A stretch of DNA of 21,066 nucleotides, taken from Paracoccaceae bacterium. GTDB lineage: Bacteria > Pseudomonadota > Alphaproteobacteria > Rhodobacterales > Rhodobacteraceae. Location of the stretch: contig JALXER010000152.1 of the NCBI GenBank assembly GCA_027069385.1, positions 1 through 21,066 on the forward strand, read 5' to 3'. Shown here piece after piece: positions 7,868 to 14,658 of the stretch; position 1 is the first letter of the stretch; each line of letters opens with the position of its first letter. The notes beneath the pieces were generated by a model. It was not told the DNA's origin and ran no database searches. It saw nothing but the letters and a program-made list of their open reading frames with translations. A program made the position numbers and the translations under genes.

Positions 7868-8370
7868 TCCTGCTATTGCGTCATTGTGATAAAACCGCCG
7901 AAGCCGCCGATGCGCCGCTATCGGCCAAGGGGTTTGAACAGGCGCAGGGCATTGTGGCAACGCTGACGCAATTCGGGATCAAACGCATCCTGTCCAGCCC
8001 CTACCTGCGGGCACAACAAAGCGTAGCGCCCTTTGCCGCCGCCGCCGGTTTGGCGATTGAACCGGTCGAGGCGCTAAGCGAATGGCGGCTTGCCGGTGGT
8101 CCGCGTGACGATTGGAAGGCCGTGCTAAGGCGCGGGTTCGCCAGCCCAAATACCAAGGCAACAGGCGGTGAAAGCGCGGCAGATGTCTGGGCGCGGGCGC
8201 AAACCGTGCTGCACATGTCCGAGCCAACCCTGCTGGTTACGCATGGCGGGTGGCTGAGCGTGGTGCTGGGCCATTTTGGCCGCGCGGCCACTCTTGAAAA
8301 CCTGTTGGCCCTTCGCTCACCCGATCTGTTCAGCCTCAACCCCGAAGGGTGTCACCACCATGAGCTTTAA
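7864..8370 (+). CDS. Histidine phosphatase family protein (variant RHC motif)
   Basis: 168 residues, the size of small SixA/phosphoglycerate-mutase-like phosphatases. The N-terminus reads ILLLRHCDK, so the catalytic Arg and His of the usual RHG signature are present (R6, H7) but the Gly is replaced by Cys. SSPYLRAQQS supplies the second phosphate-binding Arg, LSEWR the acidic residue, and VTHGGW the second His. A phosphomonoester or phosphohistidine phosphatase role is expected, with substrate unknown. It overlaps the upstream hydrolase by four bases and the downstream gene by eleven, so it belongs to the same translationally coupled cluster. Confidence 0.85.
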   Translation: MILLLRHCDKTAEAADAPLSAKGFEQAQGIVATLTQFGIKRILSSPYLRAQQSVAPFAAAAGLAIEPVEALSEWRLAGGPRDDWKAVLRRGFASPNTKATGGESAADVWARAQTVLHMSEPTLLVTHGGWLSVVLGHFGRAATLENLLALRSPDLFSLNPEGCHHHEL

Positions 8371-9109
8371 GGCCTGTACGCAACGGGTAAAAGCGGGCGA
8401 CCCCGACCGCTATGCCAGCGCGCCGCACCTGCCGGAACTGCACGCGATCTATGCCTTCAATCTGGAGGTCGCCCGCGCGCCCTGGGCCAGCGCCGAACCG
8501 ATGATTGCCGAGATGCGCCTGCAATGGTGGGCGGATGCGATCGAGGCGATCTATGCGGGGAAGGCCCCGCAGACCCACGAAATCCTGCCCGCTGTGGCGC
8601 AGGTCGTTCAGACCCATGCCTTGCCGCGACCGCTGTTTGACGGGCTGATACAAGCGCGCCGCTTTGACATTTACCGCGACCCGCACCCTGACCGCGCCGC
8701 GTTTGACGGCTATATCCAGGCGACGGCGGGAAATGTTATGGAACTGGCAGCGCGGGCGCTCGGCGCGCCCCCTACGGCGCTGCCGGTGATTGGCAAATTT
8801 GCCTACGGGGCGGGGGTGGCCAACCTGCTGCGCGCGCTGCCCGAATTGTTGGCACGCGGTCGCCACCCCGTCCCGTCCGAGGTTGGGCCAGTCCTGCATG
8901 ATGCCAGACAGGCCATAAGCGCCGCCCGCGCGCAGCGCCGTAAGGTTCCCCGATCCGTTACTCCGGCCCTGCTGGCGGGCTGGCGTAGTGATGCGACGTT
9001 ACGCTTTGCGCAACGCAATCCCGATGATATCCTGACGGGCAACCTTAACGAATCCCCCTTTGCCCGCGGGGCAACCCTGCGCTGGCGCTCCCTGACAGGC
9101 CGATGGTAG
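8360..9109 (+). CDS. Squalene/phytoene synthase-fold protein, NDUFAF6-like, Asp motifs missing
   Basis: 249 residues from ATG 8360, which lies inside the phosphatase 3' end. An in-frame start upstream at 8276 would bury 95 bases in that gene and is unlikely. IYAFNLEVAR, EMRLQWWADAIEAIY and GNVMELAARALG are the landmarks of the squalene/phytoene synthase fold in its NDUFAF6 branch. True synthases carry two Asp-rich motifs that bind Mg-diphosphate. Here the first position reads FNLEVARAP and the second reads LLRALPELLARGR, both without the Asp pairs, so prenyl transfer seems unlikely. In mitochondria NDUFAF6 helps assemble respiratory complex I. The bacterial role is not established to my knowledge. 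It ends the cimA cluster. Confidence 0.82.
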   Translation: MSFKACTQRVKAGDPDRYASAPHLPELHAIYAFNLEVARAPWASAEPMIAEMRLQWWADAIEAIYAGKAPQTHEILPAVAQVVQTHALPRPLFDGLIQARRFDIYRDPHPDRAAFDGYIQATAGNVMELAARALGAPPTALPVIGKFAYGAGVANLLRALPELLARGRHPVPSEVGPVLHDARQAISAARAQRRKVPRSVTPALLAGWRSDATLRFAQRNPDDILTGNLNESPFARGATLRWRSLTGRW

Positions 9110-9122
9110 CCCCTCCTGTGCC

Positions 9123-9236
9123 GGAGCACTCCCGCCCGTCGTCGGCATGATTGCTTGCGCAATCAGCCTCCTCCCGTTGGGCCGGGCCGACCTGCGGTCG
9201 GCCCCATCCCGAATTTGCCTTCGCAAATACGGGATG
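9123..9236 (-). repeat. 114-nt multi-hairpin intergenic repeat, copy B (inverted relative to copy A)
   Basis: The element begins 13 bases after the NDUFAF6-like gene, and its reverse complement aligns gaplessly with 2814-2927. In plus coordinates it has the tail (9123-9147), hairpin 4 (9148-9165, TGATTGC/GCAATCA), a spacer, hairpin 2 (9185-9203, identical to copy A) and hairpin 1 (9205-9236, outer stem CATCCCG/CGGGATG and inner stem ATTTGC/GCAAAT). Hairpin 1 differs from copy A at four consecutive pairs on both sides, yet remains fully paired there. Confidence 0.8.
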
Positions 9237-9454
9237 TAGCGCCGTTGCGCAAATACCCGACCTACCTGCTATGTTCTTCGCTTGCCACCCGTCCGCCGAG
9301 CCGAAGGCGAGGCCACCGCCGCCGGCAGCCGTTTTTCAGCTTGCTGAAAAATGTGCCTTGGTTGAGCGGGGGCTTTAGCCCCCCGAAACCGAGGCAATTC
9401 CGGTTGAGGGTTTACGCTCTGATGGCGCGCATCTGCCACCACAATACATCCGTC
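9237..9454. other. Intergenic region between convergent genes with two further hairpins; candidate terminator zone
   Basis: No gene is supported here. The region separates the plus-strand cimA cluster from the minus-strand MFS gene. A perfect palindrome with a nine-bp stem TTTTTCAGC/GCTGAAAAA lies at 9332-9351. Next to it is a compound hairpin at 9355-9395: an outer nine-bp arm GCCTTGGTT/AACCGAGGC with one G-T wobble, and an inner GGGGGCT/AGCCCCC stem. Neither has a classical T-tract, so function as terminators of the converging transcripts is plausible but unproven. They could equally be more members of the local repeat population. Confidence 0.5.
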
Positions 9455-10675
9455 CTAGGACACGTCTTTACTTTTGCCGCTTATCACAAACCAGAGCAGT
9501 GCGCCGCCGGCAAGCACCAGAAACGGGATCATCGCGATGTTGACTGCGGTCCAGCCCTCTTGTGCCGACCCGCCCGAGCAGTTCATCAGCCCGCCCGAGC
9601 TTAGCGAGGCCACCGTAACCATGCCGAACACCATAAAGTCGTTGACCCCCTGGATCCGGCCGCGCTCCTCGGGTTCGTGAGCTTTGGCCAGCATGGTTGT
9701 CCCGCCGATAAACCCGAAATTCCAGCCGATCCCCAGCAGCACCAGCGCGATATAGAAATTCGACAGTTCCACCCCGTTCAGCGCCACCAGCCCTGCCGAC
9801 CCCAGAATAACCAGCCCCAAAGCCACAATTTTGCGGGTGCCGAACCAGGAAATCAGATAGCCGGTAAAGAACGAAGGCACATACATGGCCAGCACATGGG
9901 CGCGCACCACATCGGCGGCATCGTTGGTATTAAACCCGCACCCCACCACCGCCAGCGGCGTCGAGGTCATCACCAGATTCATCAGCGCATAGGCCACCAT
10001 GGCACTGATGATTGCCACCACGATTTGCGGCTCGCGCAGCAACTGCCCCAGCGAACGCCCCGAGGGCGTATCAGCCGTAACCGGTTCGGGCACGGGAATG
10101 CGTAGAAAAAAGAACAGGAACAGCCCGACCACATTCAGGCCGATGGCGGTCAGATAAGCCCCGATAAACGGAATGGCGCTGACGGCCCCCTGGGTCAATT
10201 TTACCAGTTCCGGCCCGATCAGCGCTGCCAGCAGACCTCCGGCCATGACCCAGCTGATCGCCTTGGGCATAAATTCGGGGCTGGCCATGTCGGTTGCGGC
10301 AAACCGGTAAAACCCCTGCGCCGACATATAGATACCGGTAATGAACGACCCGAGCAAAAAGATATAGAACGACCCGTGCCACAGCGCATAGGCCGAGATC
10401 GCCGCACCGATAGCCCCGGCCAGCGCGCCACCGATAAACCCGGCCCGCCGCCCGTATTTTTGCATGATATTGGACATAACAGGCGCAGTCAGCATCGACC
10501 CCAGAATGATCAGGGAAATCGGCAAGGTCGCCAGACACGGGTTGGGCGACAGCATTTTCCCCGCCAACCCGCCAAGGATAAAGCTGATTCCCATCTGGCT
10601 GCCGAGGATCGCCTGCGCGGCCACCAGCACCATGACATTGCGCTTGGCAATGCGATCATTTGCACTCATAGTCAT
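9455..10675 (-). CDS. Major facilitator superfamily transporter
   Basis: 406 residues with about twelve predicted membrane segments, an inner-membrane transporter. The start is placed at ATG 10675 (MTMSANDR); MSANDR at 10669 is an alternative. A longer reading to 10966 would add a non-hydrophobic extension across the promoter and into the divergent glycosylase gene, so it is rejected. An MFS motif A-like loop (MQKYGRRAG) lies between helices 2 and 3, and helix 5 contains IYMSAQGFYRFAATD. A long cytoplasmic loop separates the two six-helix halves near PVPEPVTADTPSGRS. The sequence type is familiar from alphaproteobacteria, but I cannot name the substrate with confidence. It diverges from the alkA-type gene across about 70 bases. 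Confidence 0.9.
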   Translation of the reverse strand: MTMSANDRIAKRNVMVLVAAQAILGSQMGISFILGGLAGKMLSPNPCLATLPISLIILGSMLTAPVMSNIMQKYGRRAGFIGGALAGAIGAAISAYALWHGSFYIFLLGSFITGIYMSAQGFYRFAATDMASPEFMPKAISWVMAGGLLAALIGPELVKLTQGAVSAIPFIGAYLTAIGLNVVGLFLFFFLRIPVPEPVTADTPSGRSLGQLLREPQIVVAIISAMVAYALMNLVMTSTPLAVVGCGFNTNDAADVVRAHVLAMYVPSFFTGYLISWFGTRKIVALGLVILGSAGLVALNGVELSNFYIALVLLGIGWNFGFIGGTTMLAKAHEPEERGRIQGVNDFMVFGMVTVASLSSGGLMNCSGGSAQEGWTAVNIAMIPFLVLAGGALLWFVISGKSKDVS

Positions 10676-10745
10676 ACATTCGCTTTTATGGCGGCGCTGG
10701 CCCGATGACCAGAGCCAAATTTCAAATGTGATCGGCAAGGGAACC

Positions 10746-11369
10746 ATGCCCGGAATTATCGAAAACGATGCAGATGTGGCGACGGGGGCGGCGTGGCTGG
10801 CGGCGCAGGATCCGCGCTTTGACAAGGCGTTGCGCCAGACCGGCCCCTTGCCGTTGCGCCGGCGTGACGGGGGCTTTGCCGCGCTGCTGGAAATGATCGT
10901 CTCGCAACAGATATCGGTGGCGGCGGCGCGCGGGGTCTGGGCCAGGCTGGAAAACGCCGGAGCCACCGATGCGGGCCGGATCGCCCGAATGTCCGGGGAT
11001 GACCTGCGCGGGCTTGGCCTGTCGAAACAAAAGGCAGCCTATGCAAAGGCGCTGGCCCTTGCCGACATTGATTATGACGCGCTGGCGGGCCAGCCCACCC
11101 GAAGCGTGGTCAAAACCCTGACGCAGGTCAAGGGGATCGGGGTCTGGACCGCCGAGATTTATGCCATGTTCAGCCTTGGCCACGCCGACGTGCTGGCCGC
11201 GGGCGATCTGGCCTTGCAAGAGGCCGCAAAGGTGCTGTTCGACCTGCCGGAGCGCCCCGATGACCGGGCGTTGCGCCAGATGGCGCTGGCCTGGTCTCCG
11301 TGGCGCGCGGTTGCGGCGCGGCTGCTATGGTCCTATTACCACGTTATCAAAGATCGGGAAGGAATTTGA
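10746..11369 (+). CDS. DNA-3-methyladenine glycosylase II (AlkA-like, HhH-GPD family)
   Basis: 207 residues, the length of compact AlkA-type glycosylases without the N-terminal TBP-like domain of the E. coli enzyme. The protein excises alkylated bases (3-methyladenine and relatives), starting base-excision repair. EMIVSQQISVAAA (about residues 48-60) is the family's substrate-side motif. LTQVKGIGVWTAEIYAMF (about 126-143) is the helix-hairpin-helix, and the catalytic Asp is in AAGDLALQ at D154. The start at ATG 10746 has AAGGGA just upstream; an in-frame GTG at 10728 is possible. The frame stays open back to 10464, but that would run through the MFS gene. Its stop is immediately followed by the ATG of the esterase. 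Confidence 0.9.
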   Translation: MPGIIENDADVATGAAWLAAQDPRFDKALRQTGPLPLRRRDGGFAALLEMIVSQQISVAAARGVWARLENAGATDAGRIARMSGDDLRGLGLSKQKAAYAKALALADIDYDALAGQPTRSVVKTLTQVKGIGVWTAEIYAMFSLGHADVLAAGDLALQEAAKVLFDLPERPDDRALRQMALAWSPWRAVAARLLWSYYHVIKDREGI

Positions 11370-12026
11370 ATGACCACGCTAACCAACCACCGCCGCGCGC
11401 CCGCATCGGGGCAAACCAAAAACCTGATCGTGTTTCTGCACGGCTATGGCGCCGACGGCAATGACTTGCTGGGGCTGGCCGAACCGCTGGCCGAGCACCT
11501 GCCCGACACGGTTTTTGTCAGCCCCGACGCGCCGCAGCCCTGCGCCAATAATCCGATGGGGTTCCAGTGGTTCCCGATTCCGTGGCTCGACGGTTCCAGC
11601 GAGGAAGAATCGGCCAAAGGTATGACCGAGGCAATCGATACCCTGAACATCTGGCTGGATGAAACCATGCAGGCCGAGGGTGTGACGGCGGCGAATACCG
11701 TTGTGGTGGGCTTTTCGCAGGGCACCATGATGGCGCTGCATGTGCTGCCACGGCGGGCCGAGCCGGTGGCCGGTCTGGTCGGTTTTTCGGGCCGCTTGCT
11801 GGAACCCGGGCGGCTGGCCGCCGAGATGACCTGCAAAATGCCGGTGCTGCTGGTACATGGCGACAGCGACCCGATGGTGCCGCCTTCCTCTTTGCCCGAA
11901 GCGGCAAACGCGCTGAACGCCGCCGGATTCGAGGTTTACACCCATCTTTCCGAAGGCACGGCCCACAGTATCGCCATGGACGGGCTTAGCATGGCCTTGC
12001 AGTTCATTTTGCAAAAGACCTTTTGA
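11370..12026 (+). CDS. Phospholipase/carboxylesterase family alpha/beta hydrolase
   Basis: 218 residues, the standard size for the acyl-protein-thioesterase-like carboxylesterase family. The N-terminal VFLHGYGADGNDL carries the oxyanion-hole region. The nucleophile elbow GFSQG has Ser at S116, the acid is in HGDSDPMVP (D167), and the His is in GTAHSIAMDG (H199). FQWFPIPWLDG is the typical substrate-lid segment of this group. It likely hydrolyses short carboxylic or thioesters in the cytoplasm, as no signal peptide is present. ATG 11370 directly abuts the glycosylase TGA with no spacer, and GGGAAGGA just upstream serves as ribosome site, so the two genes form an operon. No functional link to DNA repair is evident. 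Confidence 0.9.
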   Translation: MTTLTNHRRAPASGQTKNLIVFLHGYGADGNDLLGLAEPLAEHLPDTVFVSPDAPQPCANNPMGFQWFPIPWLDGSSEEESAKGMTEAIDTLNIWLDETMQAEGVTAANTVVVGFSQGTMMALHVLPRRAEPVAGLVGFSGRLLEPGRLAAEMTCKMPVLLVHGDSDPMVPPSSLPEAANALNAAGFEVYTHLSEGTAHSIAMDGLSMALQFILQKTF

Positions 12027-12135
12027 CACAGGGAGGGGGGGCGTTTTTGGGTGTACTATACTTGGGGCTGTATTTTGGCAACGCACTATGCTAGGAAACA
12101 GACTGTTAACGAATTCTTGATCGGAAGGAATAGAA
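12027..12135 (+). promoter_or_regulatory. Probable promoter and leader of the small membrane protein gene
   Basis: This 109-base stretch opens with a G-run and then turns AT-rich. A TATGCT hexamer (about 12088-12093) could be a -10 box, but the upstream TTGGGG is 19 bases away, which is long. A strong ribosome site, GGAAGGA (about 12122-12128), precedes the next ATG. The promoter call is mainly by position. Confidence 0.3.
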
Positions 12136-12354
12136 ATGAAATCTCTGAAACTTGCGCTTGTCGCAATTGTTAGCGCCGGTGCTGCCGCCGCTGGTAACAT
12201 CGCTTATGTGGCACCCGACCCTGTCGCCGTTGAGGAACCGACCCGCATGGGCGGCTCCGGTGCATGGCTGATTCCGCTGGTTATTGTTGCGGTTCTGGCA
12301 CTGGCCCTGACCAGCAACAGCGCCAGCGAAGCCGAAGAAATTATCGGGCGATAG
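12136..12354 (+). CDS. Small exported or membrane protein, 72 residues
   Basis: The product begins with a clear signal-like segment (MKSLKLALVAIVSAGAAAAG), then a short acidic Pro/Val/Glu-rich linker, then a second hydrophobic helix (about residues 43-59, AWLIPLVIVAVLALAL) and a polar, acidic tail ending EEIIGR. The gene has a strong ribosome site at good spacing and its own Rho-independent terminator, which together argue for a real, independently transcribed small gene. Similar short proteins occur widely in Rhodobacteraceae, often as hypothetical proteins and sometimes mislabelled ferrochelatase. No function can be assigned. If the first segment is cleaved, a single-span inner-membrane peptide of about 50 residues remains. 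Confidence 0.75.
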   Translation: MKSLKLALVAIVSAGAAAAGNIAYVAPDPVAVEEPTRMGGSGAWLIPLVIVAVLALALTSNSASEAEEIIGR

Positions 12355-12381
12355 TTTCCTGCTGCATGGCTGATATCTGAC

Positions 12382-12408
12382 AGGGCCGCACACGCGGCCC
12401 TTTCTTTA
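12382..12408 (+). terminator. Rho-independent terminator after the small membrane protein
   Basis: An eight-bp GC-rich stem, AGGGCCGC/GCGGCCCT around a four-base ACAC loop, is followed directly by TTCTTTAT. It sits about 28 bases after the TAG of the small gene and is the clearest intrinsic terminator in the window. Confidence 0.85.
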
Positions 12409-12428
12409 TCTGGGGGGTTGTTCGGTAT

Positions 12429-12474
12429 CCATATCTATATATAGTCCGGTGTAACGTGGATACAGGACAGACCA
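12429..12474 (+). promoter_or_regulatory. Candidate promoter region and ribosome site of the HNH gene
   Basis: A ten-base perfect palindrome CTATATATAG (12435-12444) lies in an AT-rich patch just after the terminator and could contain a -10 box or an operator. An AGGA ribosome site (12464-12467) stands seven bases before ATG 12475, which supports that start over the in-frame ATG at 12490. No convincing -35 box is seen. Confidence 0.3.
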
Positions 12475-13059
12475 ATGCCCGCAACGACCATGGCAAATTC
12501 GATTTGGGAACCGGCAAAGCTGAAAAAGTTTCCGGCGCTGGTGCTGAACGCCAATTTCCGGCCGCTTTCCTACCTGCCCCTGTCGCTCTGGCCCTGGCAA
12601 GAGGCGGTAAAGGCGGCGTTTCTGGATCGGGTGATGGTTATTGCCCGATATGACCAGCGCGTCCATTCGCCCTCGGTCAGCATGCGCATCCCTTCGGTGG
12701 TGGTACTAAAGGACTATATCAAGCCCAAGCCGACCGCGGCATTCACCCGTTTCAACCTGTTTTTGCGCGACGGGTTCACCTGCCAATATTGCGGGGATCA
12801 GGGGCAGATGACCTTTGACCATGTGGTGCCGCGCGCGCGGGGCGGGCAGACCACATGGGAAAACGTGGTGGCGGCCTGCGGGCCGTGCAATCTGGCCAAA
12901 GGCTCGCGCTCGGTGGCGCAGGCCGGTATGCATCTTTTCAAGCAACCCGAGCAGCCCACACCGGCGCAGTTGCAAAATCTGGGCCGCAAGTTCCCGCCCA
13001 ATTTCCTGCATGAAAGCTGGCAGGACTTTTTGTACTGGGATACCGAATTGGAGGCCTAA
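12475..13059 (+). CDS. HNH endonuclease family protein
   Basis: 194 residues. The C-terminal half is an HNH_5-type nuclease domain. Zinc-type cysteine pairs C103/C106 (FTCQYCGD) and C135/C138 (ACGPCNLAKGS) flank the catalytic DH at 115-116 (MTFDHVVPRARGG) and the central Asn N130. The N-terminal part (about 20-90, LVLNANFRPLSYLPLSLWPW and the following strand) is the typical N-terminal region of a widespread chromosomal HNH family in alphaproteobacteria. It is usually found away from restriction or phage loci, and its physiological substrate is unclear. It has no adjacent methyltransferase, so a restriction role is not supported. Its TAA interlocks with the stop of the convergent DUF2125 gene, the two genes sharing four bases. 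Confidence 0.9.
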   Translation: MPATTMANSIWEPAKLKKFPALVLNANFRPLSYLPLSLWPWQEAVKAAFLDRVMVIARYDQRVHSPSVSMRIPSVVVLKDYIKPKPTAAFTRFNLFLRDGFTCQYCGDQGQMTFDHVVPRARGGQTTWENVVAACGPCNLAKGSRSVAQAGMHLFKQPEQPTPAQLQNLGRKFPPNFLHESWQDFLYWDTELEA

Positions 13060-14045
13060 AAGGGGATGACCGGCGCGGGGCCGATGGTGAATGGCCCGAT
13101 ATGCGATTCGCCGCCGGAAAAGGTGAGGGTGAATTGCAGCGTTGATCCGCTGGAGGCCGCGTCGAGCGCTCGTTTCAGGGTCAGCTTTTCGGTGGTGCTC
13201 AGATGCGAAGCGGCTTTGAACACATCGAAAAGCGGTTGCCAGTTTTCCACGTTCAGGGTCAATTCGCCCTCGACATAGCGCCCGCCGCTATCCCTCAGCA
13301 TCCCGTTGACCCGCAGCCTTGAACTGCCCCAGACGATCTCGGCGTCGTTGATGGTTACGGCGGTGGGCAGGGGCGGGCGGGTTTCAAAGCTGTGCCGGTC
13401 GAGCGGCGCGCTTAGCGCCAGATGCGCGTCAAGATACAGTTTTTCGACCGTATCGGGCAGGAATTGCCCGCCACCGATGATCGAGGTCAGCATGGCGGGC
13501 GGGGTGATATCGGTGGCCTCTACCCCAAGGCGATAGGGCAGGTCCGCGCCCGCGTCATCCAGATGCAGCGCGATATTCAGGCTGTTCACCAGCGCATCCC
13601 ACCCGTCCGAACTGTGCAGCCGCACCAAGGCCCCTTCCAGTTGCAGGCGCGACAGGGCCAGATCGGATTGCGGCGCGATAACCACGCTGCCGCGAAGCTG
13701 TTCCCCTGCCACGCTTAACGTGCCCGAGGGGGTGGTGATAACCTGTTGGCCCGGAAAGGCGACAATCACATGGTTGGGCTGATAGGACAGCGCCATGATC
13801 TGGAACTCGTCGGCCTGCCAGCCCCATTCCCCGCTGGGGTCAAGCAGGGTCAGGTCGGTGACCTGCGTATCAAAGCGGTTGGGAAAGCCGGTGACGGTGT
13901 AATCGCCGGTCCGGGCAACCCAGCCATCGCTACGGCTCGAATCCAGAAAGCCCGCCACAAGGTTTTCCTGCCCTTTGGCGCCGACAAACCAGTATCCGCT
14001 CCAGCCGGCGGCGGCCAGCAGCACCAGTTTTATGACAAATTTCAT
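13056..14045 (-). CDS. DUF2125 domain-containing protein
   Basis: 329 residues starting at ATG 14045, chosen because GGGGAGAG lies just upstream on the coding strand. The frame is open further back to 14117, but that would overrun the divergent gene's leader. The first roughly 20 residues (FVIKLVLLAAAGWSGYWF) form a signal anchor or signal peptide. The remainder is beta-rich with repeated strand patterns (VTGFPNRFDTQVTDL, WQADEFQIMALSYQPN, NVENWQPLF), as in the alphaproteobacterial DUF2125 family. That family is predicted to lie in the periplasm or be anchored in the inner membrane, with no established function. It resembles AsmA-like lipid-handling beta structures in general character, which is only an impression. 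It converges on the HNH gene and diverges from the ChaC-like gene. Confidence 0.85.
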   Translation of the reverse strand: MKFVIKLVLLAAAGWSGYWFVGAKGQENLVAGFLDSSRSDGWVARTGDYTVTGFPNRFDTQVTDLTLLDPSGEWGWQADEFQIMALSYQPNHVIVAFPGQQVITTPSGTLSVAGEQLRGSVVIAPQSDLALSRLQLEGALVRLHSSDGWDALVNSLNIALHLDDAGADLPYRLGVEATDITPPAMLTSIIGGGQFLPDTVEKLYLDAHLALSAPLDRHSFETRPPLPTAVTINDAEIVWGSSRLRVNGMLRDSGGRYVEGELTLNVENWQPLFDVFKAASHLSTTEKLTLKRALDAASSGSTLQFTLTFSGGESHIGPFTIGPAPVIPF

Positions 14046-14109
14046 TTGGCTCTCCCCTTTTTCGGGCGGGTGGTTTACCAAAGTGTACCATAACGGGGCA
14101 GGGATAAAA

Positions 14110-14658
14110 ATGGGCAATGACGGCTTTTGGGTTTTTGGCTACGGGTCGCTGATCTGGCGACCGGGGTTTGACCATGAACAGCGGGTATTGGCGCGCCTTG
14201 ACGGGTTCAGCCGCAGCTTTTGCATGACCTCGATCCACTATCGCGGCACCCAAGCGCAGCCCGGCCTTGTGCTGGCGCTGGACCCTGCACAGGGCGCGCA
14301 GGTCGAGGGGGTGGCCTATTTCGTGCCGCCCGACACCGCCAAGGCCACGCTTGCCTATCTGCGCGAACGTGAATTGGTTTCCTATGCCTATTATGAATCG
14401 ATCCAGCCCCTGACCCTGCAGGACGGGCGGGTGGTTAAGGCCTTGTGCTATGTGGTGGATCGGGATCACGCGCAATATGCGGGCGGCCTTGGCCTGCCCG
14501 AACAGGCGCGGATGATCGCCACGGCGCAGGGGTCGGCCGGACCCAACCGCGACTATCTGTTCGAGACCCTGCGCCACCTGATTGAATTGGGCATAGACCC
14601 CGGAGAGCTGGCCGAACTGGCGGCGCTGGTCAGGGCAGACGGTTCAGGTGCTCGCTGA
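14110..14658 (+). CDS. Gamma-glutamylcyclotransferase, ChaC-like
   Basis: 182 residues. The N-terminal FGYGSLIW (about residues 9-16) is the signature substrate-binding loop of the ChaC/GGCT fold, and YLRERE (about 83-88) supplies the catalytic Glu, probably E88. The enzyme is expected to split glutathione into 5-oxoproline and Cys-Gly in the cytoplasm, as ChaC enzymes do. ATG 14110 follows a purine-rich GGGGCAGGG (about 14095-14103); upstream in-frame starts would overlap the divergent DUF2125 gene. Its last 29 bases overlap, tail to tail, the 3' end of the LysM/solute-binding gene on the other strand. Confidence 0.9.
   Translation: MGNDGFWVFGYGSLIWRPGFDHEQRVLARLDGFSRSFCMTSIHYRGTQAQPGLVLALDPAQGAQVEGVAYFVPPDTAKATLAYLRERELVSYAYYESIQPLTLQDGRVVKALCYVVDRDHAQYAGGLGLPEQARMIATAQGSAGPNRDYLFETLRHLIELGIDPGELAELAALVRADGSGAR

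Noticed and set aside
9151..9604. Short plus-strand open frames in the 9.1-9.6 kb intergenic region
   Set aside because: They run through the hairpin repeat and into the antisense of the MFS gene, without ribosome sites or recognisable domains.
10464..10745. Upstream extension of the AlkA-like gene
   Set aside because: It would run antisense through the MFS gene and has no glycosylase similarity. ATG 10746 has a ribosome site and gives the usual compact length.
10676..10966. N-terminal extension of the MFS transporter
   Set aside because: The extension is not hydrophobic, lacks family similarity, and covers both the divergent promoter and the start of the glycosylase gene. MTMSANDR at 10675 begins the normal MFS N-terminus.
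12475..13059. HNH gene as part of a restriction or mobile defence island
   Set aside because: No methyltransferase, specificity subunit, integrase or toxin-antitoxin gene lies nearby, and the protein looks like a common chromosomal alphaproteobacterial family.
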